DNA of 42,611 nucleotides from an uncultured Ruminococcus sp. (lineage in GTDB: Bacteria; Bacillota; Clostridia; Oscillospirales; Ruminococcaceae), in the NCBI GenBank assembly GCA_900315755.1, contig ONAI01000023.1:1-42611 (forward strand). The letters run 5' to 3'. Below are positions 27,182 through 35,247 of the stretch, piece by piece. The notes below the pieces were generated by a model. It made no database searches. It was given only the letters and a program-made list of their open reading frames with translations, and was not told where the DNA came from. Made by a program: the position numbers and the translations under genes. Position 1 is the first letter of the stretch, and each line of letters begins with the position of its first letter.

Positions 27182-28246
27182 TTGACAAGACTTGAAAGAA
27201 TATTTGAGCATTATACCGGCGCTGACTGCATTCTCATAACGTCTGATGTCAACCGCAGGTATTTTACAGGAATGAAGTCATCGGCAGGCGTTGTTGCGGC
27301 TTTCAGGGATAAGGCGTATCTTCTGATAGATTTTCGCTATATCGAGAAGGCTCGCGCGACTGTGAAGGATGCTGAGGTCATTGAAATGAAGCGTCTTTAT
27401 CCTCAGCTGAATGAGCTCCTTAAAAAGCATGGTGCTGAGTCGATAGCAATAGAGTCAGAGACGATGACTGTCAAGGAACTCAATACATACCAGCATTTCC
27501 TGAGAGAATATGAGATAGACAGCTCTGATGCGCTCAGCAATGCTATTGCCAATATGCGTATGATAAAGGATGCCGACGAGATAGCGTGTATACGCAGAGC
27601 TCAGGAGATCGCGGAGAATGCCTTTGAACAGCTGCTTCCGTTCATTCGGGAAGGCGTGACCGAACGTGAAACTGCTCTTGAACTTAACCGTCTTATGTTT
27701 GAGAACGGCGCAGAGGACCTCTCATTTGAGACGATAGTGCTTTCCGGTGCGAATACTTCCATGCCTCACGGAGTTCCTTCCGACAAGAAGATACAGCGCG
27801 GCGAATTTGTCCTTATGGACTTCGGTGCAGTATGGAACGGCTATCACAGTGATATGACGAGAACTGTATGTGTCGGCGAGCCAGATGATGATATGCGTAA
27901 GGTATACAGTATTGTCCTTGAGGCGCAGAAGGCTGGTATCGAAGCGGCTAAAGCAGGTATCACCGGCGAAGAACTTGATGCTGTGTCGAGAAGCATCATT
28001 ACTGAGAACGGCTACGGTGAATGCTTCGGACACTCTCTCGGTCACGGAGTCGGACTTGAAATACATGAGAAACCGAACGCCTCTCCGAATTATAAGCTGA
28101 CCTTGCCGGCAGGTGCGGTAGTAACAGTTGAACCTGGAATATATATTGCAGGCAAATTTGGTGTAAGAATTGAAGATTTTGTCATATTAACCGAAAACGG
28201 ATGTGAAAATCTGACAAAATGTGCAAAAAATCTTATATCTTTATAA
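27182..28246 (+). CDS. M24 family metallopeptidase (Xaa-Pro aminopeptidase type)
   Basis: A 354-residue pita-bread-fold peptidase. The N-terminal creatinase-like domain (1-125) is followed by the catalytic domain with the dinuclear metal ligands in LMDFGAVWNGYHSDMTRTV (two Asp), GHSLGHGVGLEIHE (His), VEPGIYI (Glu) and GVRIEDF (Glu). It would remove N-terminal residues before proline. TTG start chosen from GAGGGGG eight bases upstream; aroQ ends 13 bases before. aroQ-M24 peptidase-efp is a recurrent Firmicute order. Confidence 0.9.
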   Translation: MTRLERIFEHYTGADCILITSDVNRRYFTGMKSSAGVVAAFRDKAYLLIDFRYIEKARATVKDAEVIEMKRLYPQLNELLKKHGAESIAIESETMTVKELNTYQHFLREYEIDSSDALSNAIANMRMIKDADEIACIRRAQEIAENAFEQLLPFIREGVTERETALELNRLMFENGAEDLSFETIVLSGANTSMPHGVPSDKKIQRGEFVLMDFGAVWNGYHSDMTRTVCVGEPDDDMRKVYSIVLEAQKAGIEAAKAGITGEELDAVSRSIITENGYGECFGHSLGHGVGLEIHEKPNASPNYKLTLPAGAVVTVEPGIYIAGKFGVRIEDFVILTENGCENLTKCAKNLISL

Positions 28247-28263
28247 TTATCACGTTTTAGGTA

Positions 28264-28292
28264 TTGCAATAAGTCTTGAAATGTGGTAAAAT
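28264..28292 (+). promoter_or_regulatory. Promoter of efp
   Basis: TTGCAA (28264-28269), 17-base spacer, TAAAAT (28287-28292). Leader of about 30 bases before the efp start. Confidence 0.7.
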
Positions 28293-28331
28293 AAAGTATC
28301 TTATATTGAAAAAATTACGGAGGTATTTATA

Positions 28332-28889
28332 ATGATTTCAGCAGGAGATTTCAGAAACGGCGTTACTTTTGAACTTGACGGACAGGTTGTTCAGGTTATT
28401 GAATTCCAGCACGTTAAGCCAGGTAAGGGCGCTGCTTTTGTAAGAACAAAATACAAGAACGTTATCACAGGTTCAGTTGTTGAAACTTCCTTCAACCCGA
28501 CAGCTAAGTTCCCGACAGCTTTCGTTGAGAGAAAGGATATGCAGTATAGCTACAACGACGGCGACCTTTACTACTTCATGGATCTTGAGTCTTATGAGCA
28601 GGTGCCGATCAGCGCTGACAAGCTTGGCGACAGCTTCAAGTTCGTTAAGGAAGAGATGATCTGTAAGGTTCTCTCATACAAGGGAAGCGTTTTCGGTGTT
28701 GAACCGCCAAACTTCGTAGAACTCGTTGTAACTCAGACAGATCCTGGTTTCAAGGGCGATACAGCTACTAACGCAACAAAGCCGGCAACACTTGAAACAG
28801 GTGCTGAGATCAAGGTTCCTCTCTTCATCAATGAAGGTGAGAAGATACAGGTCGATACAAGAACCGGCGAGTATATGTCAAGAGCATAA
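28332..28889 (+). CDS. efp: Elongation factor P
   Basis: EF-P rescues ribosomes stalled at polyproline. The 185-residue protein has three OB-like domains and the tip loop [12 protein letters not shown], where Lys32 is the residue modified in other bacteria. ACGGAGG precedes the ATG. No epmA/epmB-type modification gene is in the window. Followed closely by the CD1247-type gene. Confidence 0.96.
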   Translation: MISAGDFRNGVTFELDGQVVQVIEFQHVKPGKGAAFVRTKYKNVITGSVVETSFNPTAKFPTAFVERKDMQYSYNDGDLYYFMDLESYEQVPISADKLGDSFKFVKEEMICKVLSYKGSVFGVEPPNFVELVVTQTDPGFKGDTATNATKPATLETGAEIKVPLFINEGEKIQVDTRTGEYMSRA

Positions 28890-28922
28890 TTGCCGATAGT
28901 TCAGGATATAGGAGGGCTTATT

Positions 28923-29429
28923 ATGAAGCTTACTGAAAAAATGTCTTATTTACAGGGACTCCTTGACGGTCTTGAGGTGGATAATACTACTAAGGAAGGC
29001 AAGGCTCTGCTTCAGATGTCTGAGGTTATGCAGGAACTTGTAATGTATGTTGAGGATCTTCAGTCTCAGGTCGATGAACTCACAGAACTCTGCGACATCC
29101 TCGATGAGGATCTCGGTGCAGTAGAGGATGACTTCTACGATGATGAGTGCGATGAGTGCGACGGCGATTGCGATAACTGTGACGACGATGACTGGGACGA
29201 TGATTACGATTTCGATGATGATGATGATGAACTCTACGAGGTTACTTGTCCAACTTGCGGAGACACGATTCTTCTTGATGAAGGCATGATCGAAGAGGGT
29301 TCAATGAATTGTCCGAATTGTAATGAGCTTCTTGAATTTGATTATGATAACCTCACAATTGAGGACTTTGAGGATTCAGAAGATGAAGAAGCTGCTGAAA
29401 AAGCAGCGGACAAAAAAGACAATAAGTAA
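28923..29429 (+). CDS. CD1247-type acidic zinc-ribbon protein
   Basis: A 168-residue protein: an N-terminal helical segment (MKLTEKMSYLQGLLDGLEVD, continuing into coiled coil to ~70), an extremely Asp-rich stretch with CDECDGDCDNC, then a zinc-ribbon (CPTCGDTILLDEG and CPNCNELLEFD) and an acidic tail. It matches what I know as the CD1247 N-terminal-domain family in Clostridia, function unknown, commonly near efp. GGAGGG before the ATG selects this start over an upstream TTG. Confidence 0.8.
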   Translation: MKLTEKMSYLQGLLDGLEVDNTTKEGKALLQMSEVMQELVMYVEDLQSQVDELTELCDILDEDLGAVEDDFYDDECDECDGDCDNCDDDDWDDDYDFDDDDDELYEVTCPTCGDTILLDEGMIEEGSMNCPNCNELLEFDYDNLTIEDFEDSEDEEAAEKAADKKDNK

Positions 29430-29432
29430 TAA

Positions 29433-29462
29433 TTAAGGACGGCTTTAAAGCCGTCCTTTTAA
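29433..29462 (+). terminator. Intrinsic terminator, probably bidirectional
   Basis: A 24-base perfect palindrome (29435-29458, arms AAGGACGGCTTT and AAAGCCGTCCTT) followed by TTTTAATAT on the plus strand; on the minus strand it is followed by TTAATTATTACTTATT. It sits between convergent genes and may end both. Confidence 0.85.
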
Positions 29463-29499
29463 TATATATATTACTGCTTCCAGAAAGCGGATATTCCGG

Positions 29500-30072
29500 T
29501 CAGCGTTCATATGTTGCAAGTATTCTCATAGCGACTTCACGGCGTGTCTGGCGCGTATTCATCGCTTGCTTTTCGATATACTTATGTGCCTGAGGCTCGG
29601 TAAACTTCAGATACTGCATGAGAGTACACTTAGCGCGGTTTATAAGACGCATTTCGTCGATCTTGGTAAGGAGATCGGCGTTTTCTTTTTTCAGTCCCAT
29701 CATACGTGTACGTGTAGCTGTGATAAGCTTTACCGAACGGCTGAGAAGCTGTCGGTTTACCGGCTTCGGAACTACACAAACACCGCTGTCGGAAACTTTA
29801 TCTGCAATATCATCTGCAATGTCATTCCGGCAGATGAGTATTATTCCGGCGGAAGTATTTTCTGTTATCATCACAGCAAGCTCCTGACCGAATTCATCGG
29901 AAAGCGGTGAGTTGATTATAACGAGTTCAGGTTCGGTATCGCTGACAACGAGCCTTCGTGCCTCGCTGCCGGATCTTGCAACAGCTATGATGCCGTAGCC
30001 CTCGGCGGAGAGTATCTGCTGGAGCATATCGGCGCTTTCTTGTGATGAAGTAACTATCAAAGCTCTGTTCAT
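29500..30072 (-). CDS. ANTAR-domain response regulator with atypical receiver
   Basis: 190 residues: an N-terminal receiver-like domain (1-115), a coiled-coil linker (about 120-140) and a C-terminal ANTAR RNA-binding domain (about 135-187, RLINRAKCTLMQYLKFTEPQ). ANTAR proteins prevent transcription termination by binding paired-hexaloop RNAs, often in nitrogen metabolism. The phosphoacceptor Asp expected at position 54 is Asn (VIINSPL), so it is probably not controlled by phosphorylation. It lies 13 bases after the glutamine-synthetase-like gene and shares its promoter. Confidence 0.87.
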   Translation of the reverse strand: MNRALIVTSSQESADMLQQILSAEGYGIIAVARSGSEARRLVVSDTEPELVIINSPLSDEFGQELAVMITENTSAGIILICRNDIADDIADKVSDSGVCVVPKPVNRQLLSRSVKLITATRTRMMGLKKENADLLTKIDEMRLINRAKCTLMQYLKFTEPQAHKYIEKQAMNTRQTRREVAMRILATYER

Positions 30073-30085
30073 AGAAGATCAGTCC

Positions 30086-31378
30086 TCAGACAAATTTAAA
30101 GTAGTAGTTCTCCTCGAATTCGTCCTTGTTACGGGCGAGGTTGTACTCCTGTATCTGTTTTTCGAGCTGAGCGAAAATATCGGAGAGTATCTCATCGGGA
30201 AGATTTCTGCGGACGAAATCGCTTTGCTGAGCGATTTTGCAGGCTTCCTCAAGAGAGTGGGGGAGAGGTTCAAAATCAGTGGATTTACTATGGTTCATTG
30301 TGCTCTCAAGCAGAGAGCAGTCATTGGCACGTATACCTTCGATACCGGCAGCGAGTATGAGACGGAATGTCACATAGGGATTACAGCAGGCATCAGCAGA
30401 GCGGAGCTCAATACGCGGAGAAAGTCCGGCAGTACGCGGAATACGTATCAGCTGAGAGCGGTTCTCGAAGCTCCAGTCAACGTATTTTGGGGCATAACCT
30501 ATGCCAAAGCGCTTATAGGAATTTGTAGTCGGGTTGAGGAAGGCGGTTATTTCGCGTATACGTTCAAGAACACCGGAAATAAAGCACTTTCCTTCGTGAG
30601 ACATATCCTCGGTAGAGCTGCCGAAGATCTGCTCGCCATTCTTTTTGAGGCTTAGAAGTATGCTCAGAGCACTGCCGTGCTCGTTCGGAAGCGGCTTCGG
30701 CATAAATGAAGCAAACAGACCGTTCTGGGCAGCAATAGACTTAACGACAGTCTTATAGTGTACCATGTTGTCAGCAGCGGTAACGGGCTCACTTTCGCGG
30801 AAATCGATCTCGTTTTGTGCCGGACCGTGTTTATGGCAGGAACTCTTCGGGTGCATTCCCATTTCTTCGAGTGAAAGACATATTTCACGGCGGGCGTTTT
30901 CACACTTGTCAAGCGGTGCGACATCGAGGTAGCCGCCGTTATCATGAGGAGTTTTGGTTGGCTGACCGTGACCATCGAGATCAAACAGGTAGAATTCGCA
31001 TTTAGTGCCCATTTCGCAGGAATATCCGTCAAGGCGCAGTGAATTTATGTAATTGGTGAGTTCTGTACGCATATCGCCGCGGTAATCAGAGCCGTCGGCA
31101 TTTCTGAGTGAGCAGAAGAAGCGTACAACTCTGCCTGATTTAGGTCTCCACGGAAGTACGGACAGCGTAGAAATATCAGGAACGAGCAGCATATCTTCAC
31201 GGCAGCCGCTAATGCTCGAAGCATCAAAAGGGATACCGTATTCAAAAGCGCGTGGGAGTTCGTCCGGCATGATAGCCACGTTTTTCAGGCTTCCGGAAAC
31301 GTCCGAAAACGTGAGCCTTATGAATTTTACGTCATTCTGCTCAACGAATTTCAGGATCTCTTTAGGGGAAAAGCTCAT
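30086..31378 (-). CDS. Glutamine-synthetase-like protein with altered active site
   Basis: 430 residues with the type I glutamine synthetase layout: beta-grasp N-terminal domain, MLLVPDISTLSVLPW, the metal-binding CEFYLFD and AQNEIDF blocks, FMPKPLP, and NPTTNSYKRFGIGY through WSFENRSQLIRIP. The motif normally GSGMHxHxSL reads GSALSILLSL (235-244): both His positions are Ser239 and Leu241. The first is a metal ligand in characterised enzymes, so ammonia ligation may be lost or changed. GAGGTG before the ATG fixes the start. Operon with the ANTAR regulator suggests a nitrogen role, perhaps sensing. Confidence 0.85.
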   Translation of the reverse strand: MSFSPKEILKFVEQNDVKFIRLTFSDVSGSLKNVAIMPDELPRAFEYGIPFDASSISGCREDMLLVPDISTLSVLPWRPKSGRVVRFFCSLRNADGSDYRGDMRTELTNYINSLRLDGYSCEMGTKCEFYLFDLDGHGQPTKTPHDNGGYLDVAPLDKCENARREICLSLEEMGMHPKSSCHKHGPAQNEIDFRESEPVTAADNMVHYKTVVKSIAAQNGLFASFMPKPLPNEHGSALSILLSLKKNGEQIFGSSTEDMSHEGKCFISGVLERIREITAFLNPTTNSYKRFGIGYAPKYVDWSFENRSQLIRIPRTAGLSPRIELRSADACCNPYVTFRLILAAGIEGIRANDCSLLESTMNHSKSTDFEPLPHSLEEACKIAQQSDFVRRNLPDEILSDIFAQLEKQIQEYNLARNKDEFEENYYFKFV

Positions 31379-31418
31379 TTGAGTCACCTCATAAAAAATA
31401 GCATTAAGTATCAAATTA

Positions 31419-31447
31419 ATTATACACCAATTTGAAGAAAAAGTAAA
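31419..31447 (-). promoter_or_regulatory. Promoter of the glutamine-synthetase-like/ANTAR operon
   Basis: On the minus strand TTTACT (31447-31442), 17-base spacer, TATAAT (31424-31419). The leader would be only about 30 bases, too short for an ANTAR-target RNA. Confidence 0.65.
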
Positions 31448-31454
31448 TAGATAC

Positions 31455-31484
31455 AGAAAAAAAGCCGGACAATTGTCCGGCGTG
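31455..31484 (-). terminator. Intrinsic terminator after nadE
   Basis: An 18-base perfect palindrome (31464-31481, arms GCCGGACAA and TTGTCCGGC) followed on the minus strand by seven T residues. Confidence 0.9.
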
Positions 31485-31493
31485 TATCAGCAG

Positions 31494-32246
31494 TTACGAT
31501 TTATTCTGCTCATATTTGGGCATAAGTCTGAGCTTATGGAGATTTGCTTTGTGCAGACGGTCGATCTTTTCTTTTATCTGCGGATGACCGCTGAGGTCGT
31601 CAAGTCCGCGGATGTAAGTGTCGAGCATAGCGTATGTGAATCCGAGGTTTTCTTCATCAGTTTTACCGCAGAGACCGTCTGTCGGTACTTTATGTACGAG
31701 TTCCTTCGGCAGACCGAGTTCGTCACCGATAGCGAGCACCTCGGTTACTGTAAGATCGGAAAGTGGCGACAGATCACCGGCAGCATCGCCGTATTTTGTT
31801 GAATAGCCTACCCAGTCTTCAGAGAGATTACAGGTGTTTATGACACGTCCGCCGCATGAAGCTGCCACGGCATAAAGTGTAGTCATGCGTATTCTTGCCG
31901 GAGTGTTTACGATAGCCTGATTTGAAGGCTCAATGTGTTTTTTGAGTTCGTTCATGAATGCAGAAACAGTATCACCGATATTTATAGTATAGTTCTTAAT
32001 GCCGAGAGTGTCTACAAGCAGACGGCTGTAAGCTATATCAGACTGCTCTCCCTGTGGCATAAGTACACCGATAACTCTGTCCTTGCCGAGTGCTTTAACG
32101 CAGACTGCGGCTGCGACGGAACTATCTTTGCCGCCGGATATTCCTATTACGGCTTTTGTGTCCGGAGATGCGGTCTGAGCGAACTGCTCCCTGACCCATT
32201 CTATGACCTCTGCTGCAACTTTTTTAGCGTCAAATTCATATGACAT
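31494..32246 (-). CDS. nadE: NAD(+) synthase, ammonia-dependent type
   Basis: Amidates deamido-NAD to NAD using ATP and ammonia. The 250-residue protein has the pyrophosphatase P-loop GISGGKDSSVAA and the family blocks NTCNLSEDWVGYSTKYGD and SPLSDLTVTEV, and no glutaminase domain. ATG selected by AGGAGGTC nine bases upstream. Monocistronic, with clear promoter and terminator. With nadD it gives the last two steps of NAD synthesis in this window. Confidence 0.95.
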   Translation of the reverse strand: MSYEFDAKKVAAEVIEWVREQFAQTASPDTKAVIGISGGKDSSVAAAVCVKALGKDRVIGVLMPQGEQSDIAYSRLLVDTLGIKNYTINIGDTVSAFMNELKKHIEPSNQAIVNTPARIRMTTLYAVAASCGGRVINTCNLSEDWVGYSTKYGDAAGDLSPLSDLTVTEVLAIGDELGLPKELVHKVPTDGLCGKTDEENLGFTYAMLDTYIRGLDDLSGHPQIKEKIDRLHKANLHKLRLMPKYEQNKS

Positions 32247-32287
32247 GATTTCAGACCTCCTAAATATTATTGCTTGATCCAATATTA

Positions 32288-32316
32288 AGGATACCACATT
32301 GCCGTACTGTTGTCAA
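32288..32316 (-). promoter_or_regulatory. Promoter of nadE
   Basis: On the minus strand TTGACA (32316-32311), 17-base spacer, TATCCT (32293-32288). It begins immediately after the hairpin that follows cotJC. Confidence 0.75.
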
Positions 32317-32322
32317 GATTAA

Positions 32323-32346
32323 CGGCGGCTCATTTCAGAGCCGCCG
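32323..32346 (-). terminator. Hairpin after cotJC (likely terminator)
   Basis: CGGCGGCTC pairs perfectly with GAGCCGCCG around a six-base loop. On the minus strand it follows the cotJC stop by seven bases, but the trailing sequence GTTAATCTT is only weakly T-rich. Confidence 0.55.
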
Positions 32347-32352
32347 CAATGG

Positions 32353-32880
32353 TTATCTGCGTTTGCCGCAGTTTTTGTCAAAAGATGGATTGCAGGCGTA
32401 GAAGTTTTTGGAATCGAGATTATCCTGTGCGATGCGGAGCGCTTCGCCAAATCTCTGGAAGTGTACGATTTCACGCTGCCTAAGGAAGCGGATAGGATCA
32501 CGTACATCCGGATCGTCTGCAAGACGCAGAATGTTGTCATAGGTCGTGCGCGCTTTTTGTTCAGCAGCCATATTCTCAGTCAGGTCAGTGATTATGTCAC
32601 CCTTGGACTGGAAATACGTCGCTGTAAACGGCGCTCCGGACGCAGCTACCGGATATATTCCTGTTGTGTGATCTACGAAATAGGTATCGAAACCACTGGA
32701 CTTAATTTCATCAATTGACAGGTCTTTTGTCAGCTGATACAGTATTGCTGAGATCATTTCAACGTGAGCAAGTTCTTCAGTTCCTATATCAGTAAGCAGA
32801 CCTTTCACCTCAGCATACGGCATAGCATAACGCTGATTAAGATACCTCAGTGACGCTGCAAGCTCACCGTCAGGACCGCC
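32353..32880 (-). pseudogene. cotJC: Manganese-catalase-like spore coat protein CotJC, 5' end missing
   Basis: The frame matches CotJC from GGPDGELAASLRYLNQRYAMP through LLTDIGTEELAHVEMI, GAPFTATYFQ, AAEQKARTTYDNIL and FLRQREIVHFQRFGEAL, including the ferritin-like His/Glu metal ligands. CotJC is a mother-cell inner-coat protein. Homology begins at GG; the first ~27 residues (in Bacillus MWVYEKKL... ending in QYGG) are absent. Upstream the frame reads LTF and soon hits TAA at 32910-32908, inside the 3' end of a serine recombinase. An internal ATG at 32823 is not a natural start. The gene therefore appears split by insertion; its 5' part should lie right of the window. Confidence 0.88.
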
Positions 32881-32900
32881 AAATGTCAGAAAGATATAAT
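32878..32900. other. Probable attachment-site junction (attL/attR half)
   Basis: CotJC homology stops at about 32880 on one side and the recombinase stop codon is at 32903-32901 on the other, so the recombination crossover must lie within about these 20 bases. Large serine recombinases usually sit next to their att site. The core dinucleotide cannot be set without the other end or an unoccupied allele. Confidence 0.6.
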
Positions 32901-34334
32901 CTACAATTTATAAAAAATCTCGATAATGCCTTTAGGCTTAATATAGATGATTCTGCCAACAATACTGCGGAGGGTGATGTTTTTTAGAGTTTCACTTGTC
33001 TCGTCACTCTCGAGGATCTCAAGCCCGGCAGTGATTCTGCCGGAGATAGTCTCTTTGATCTGCTCCTCACTTAGCGGAACTGGCTGAGCGACGGAAGAAA
33101 GTTCAGCTATGCGCTGCTGAATTGCTTTTTTGTTCTGCTGGTATTCATCAAGAGTGTCGATGCCAGCCATATATGCTTCACGAATTCGTGAGAGTTTCTT
33201 TTCCTCGCGCTCGATCAGGGCTGAGATGTCAGGAGTCGAGGCTTGTTGTTTTTGCTCTGCAACGTCTACGGTGAATGTCTTATGTGTAAAATCACTTTTC
33301 AGATGCTCGATTACAGATTGATTAATTTTATTCAGTGTTATAGCGTGAGAAACTTTACAGACTCCGCGAGCGTAGTTGTGGCATTGCAGTGATTTCCCAG
33401 AGGACATCATAGTAAGGGTAGCACCGCAGCTGTCACAGCGCACTAAGCCTTTGAGCATAAACTCAGCAGGGGCTTGTCGTGCATAGCGTGTGTATCGCTT
33501 TTTGATCTCTGAACGCTTGTTCTGGACAGCCTCGAAGATCTCAGGAGTTATGATAGGCTCATGCTTACCGTCGATAATTATCGTGTTATCGGAAGACTCA
33601 TGGAAGCGGTCATTATTGTCTCTGCCGTTCTTGCTGCGGCGGAGTTTGCCTGTGTAGGTCGGATTTGTGAGTATGTATTCAACGGTCCGGTTCTCGAAGA
33701 GGTTGCCTTTTGCAGTTCTCAGCCCCATATCGTTCAGCTTGGAAGCAATCTGACGAGCGCCCAGACCGGAAAGATAGTCGTTGAAGATCATCTGTACTAC
33801 CGGTGCATTCGCTTTATCAGGAACGAATACACCGTCCTGCACTTTGTAGCCGAACGGCGGCTGTGAAACAACTCCGCCGCGGCTAAACTTCTCGTTCATA
33901 CCGCGCTTGACCTCCTCAGCCAGATTGAGGCTGTAATACTCGTCCATTGCCTCGATGAGGGCTTCGATGAGGATAGATGTGTTGTCCTCGCCGAGCTGCT
34001 CAGAGATAGATACAACGTCGATTCCGCACTGCTTTCGGAGCATTGACTTATAGACGATGCTGTCCTGACGATTTCGGGCAAATCGGCTGAACTTCCAGAG
34101 CAGTATGACATCAAAGGGCTTCGGCTTCAGCTTTGCCGTGCCGATCATACGCTGGAATGAAGGTCGCTTGTCTGCCTTGCGTCCGCTTATGCCCTCATCG
34201 ACGAAGATATACTCATCTGGAAGTATCAGGTCGTGATCCTTTGCATACTTGCGTATGGCTTTCAGCTGAGAATCAGGAGAGTATTCTATCTGATCGTCAG
34301 TGGATACTCTGATGTAGGCTGCGGCTGTGTTCAT
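32901..34334 (-). CDS. Large serine recombinase (phage integrase type)
   Basis: 477 residues. The resolvase-like catalytic domain starts AAAYIRVSTDDQ with nucleophile Ser11 and includes LLWKFSRFARN; then the recombinase domain (PPFGYKVQDG, GARQIASKLNDMGLRT, NPTYTGKLR), a zinc ribbon (CDSCGATL with a later CHNYARGVC), and a coiled-coil C-terminal region (about 365-420). It would integrate and, with a directionality factor, excise the element. AAGGAG lies eight bases before the ATG. The stop codon lies about 20 bases from truncated cotJC. Tyrosine-recombinase motifs are absent. Confidence 0.95.
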   Translation of the reverse strand: MNTAAAYIRVSTDDQIEYSPDSQLKAIRKYAKDHDLILPDEYIFVDEGISGRKADKRPSFQRMIGTAKLKPKPFDVILLWKFSRFARNRQDSIVYKSMLRKQCGIDVVSISEQLGEDNTSILIEALIEAMDEYYSLNLAEEVKRGMNEKFSRGGVVSQPPFGYKVQDGVFVPDKANAPVVQMIFNDYLSGLGARQIASKLNDMGLRTAKGNLFENRTVEYILTNPTYTGKLRRSKNGRDNNDRFHESSDNTIIIDGKHEPIITPEIFEAVQNKRSEIKKRYTRYARQAPAEFMLKGLVRCDSCGATLTMMSSGKSLQCHNYARGVCKVSHAITLNKINQSVIEHLKSDFTHKTFTVDVAEQKQQASTPDISALIEREEKKLSRIREAYMAGIDTLDEYQQNKKAIQQRIAELSSVAQPVPLSEEQIKETISGRITAGLEILESDETSETLKNITLRSIVGRIIYIKPKGIIEIFYKL

Positions 34335-34407
34335 TGTATCAACTCCTTATATTGATTTTTAAGGAAAAGTGTGTTATAATTTTTTAAGATAATCGTAAAG
34401 AAAATGA

Positions 34408-34947
34408 TTAATAAACGGGTAAGCCACCTGATAACATTTGTAAAGGGCTGTCAGGTCTTTCTTGTAGGAAAAATTGATAATTATAATTGAATAAGGGCTC
34501 GTTTTCAACTACCTTCAACCATTCTTCAGTTGCAGTTATCATACCTTCTATAAAGAGATTGATGTCGATCATCCTTGCTTTTTCAATTAAATCATTGCCG
34601 TTAGTGTCTTTATATGTTATATCAACATCGCAGTCCATAAATGCGCAAGTAGTTGTTCCAGGGACAAAGAACGCTATTTTATCGTTTGACCTTAATGTGC
34701 TCTTAATATTATGTACCATAGAACAACGGTATAAATAACAAGTTCTTGCATCTATTAAGCACTTATCTTTTGCATAATTATTATACCATTGCTGATAGCG
34801 TGTATTTACATCGGCTGGTTGAGAATTATTGGTTGTATCAGGATACAATTGCGCACAAACATCAGGTAATGTAAGGGCACTAATAAGGGCAATCCTATAT
34901 AATCCTGCATTAAGTGCAGCACGTATTTCATTTAAAAAAGCTTTCAT
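34408..34947 (-). CDS. Hypothetical protein with RX4H (HEPN-like) motif
   Basis: 179 residues, mostly helical: an N-terminal segment (MKAFLNEIRAALNAGLYRIALISALTLPDVC) then ARTCYLYRCSMVHN, where Arg and His are four residues apart as in HEPN-fold ribonucleases. I do not recognise a named family; HEPN assignment is tentative. It lies alone on the minus strand between the recombinase and a small divergent gene, a position where prophages carry accessory or defence genes. AAGG precedes the ATG. Composition is AT-rich compared with host genes. Confidence 0.7.
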   Translation of the reverse strand: MKAFLNEIRAALNAGLYRIALISALTLPDVCAQLYPDTTNNSQPADVNTRYQQWYNNYAKDKCLIDARTCYLYRCSMVHNIKSTLRSNDKIAFFVPGTTTCAFMDCDVDITYKDTNGNDLIEKARMIDINLFIEGMITATEEWLKVVENEPLFNYNYQFFLQERPDSPLQMLSGGLPVY

Positions 34948-34978
34948 TTTTAAACCTTCTTTCAGGAGTTGATTTTTT

Positions 34979-35203
34979 ATGAAAATACAGATTGATTGTT
35001 GTTCAATGGACGATATTAGACACTATGGACTGAAAAATATCACAAGAGAGAATAACAAGGACTATGTTGTTCTTGATTCTTTAGAGGAACTATTTGATCT
35101 TGTAAAAATGAGCTATTCATTCAATTCTGAGTTCGGTGGTCTGATCGTGAGTATGATAGGCGATGAATATAAAATTACAGTTAGAGATTTTTATTTAGAA
35201 TAA
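34979..35203 (+). CDS. Small hypothetical protein, divergent accessory gene
   Basis: A 74-residue acidic protein (MKIQIDCCSMDDIRHYG through VRDFYLE), no family recognised. Ribosome site AGGAGTTG about nine bases before the ATG and a terminator just downstream support it as a real single-gene unit. It is divergent from the RX4H gene with only 31 bases between them, so its promoter must lie inside that gene. Confidence 0.6.
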   Translation: MKIQIDCCSMDDIRHYGLKNITRENNKDYVVLDSLEELFDLVKMSYSFNSEFGGLIVSMIGDEYKITVRDFYLE

Positions 35204-35214
35204 GAATTACTCTT

Positions 35215-35247
35215 CCCTCCTGCACCTTGCAGGGGGGTTTTATTATT
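35215..35247 (+). terminator. Intrinsic terminator
   Basis: CCCTCCTGC (35215-35223) pairs with GCAGGGGGG (one wobble pair) and is followed by TTTTATTATTT. It ends the 74-residue gene. Confidence 0.75.

Noticed and set aside
31379..31411. ANTAR-target dual hexaloop RNA in the leader of the glutamine-synthetase-like operon
   Set aside because: The predicted leader is about 30 bases, with no room for two hexaloop hairpins.
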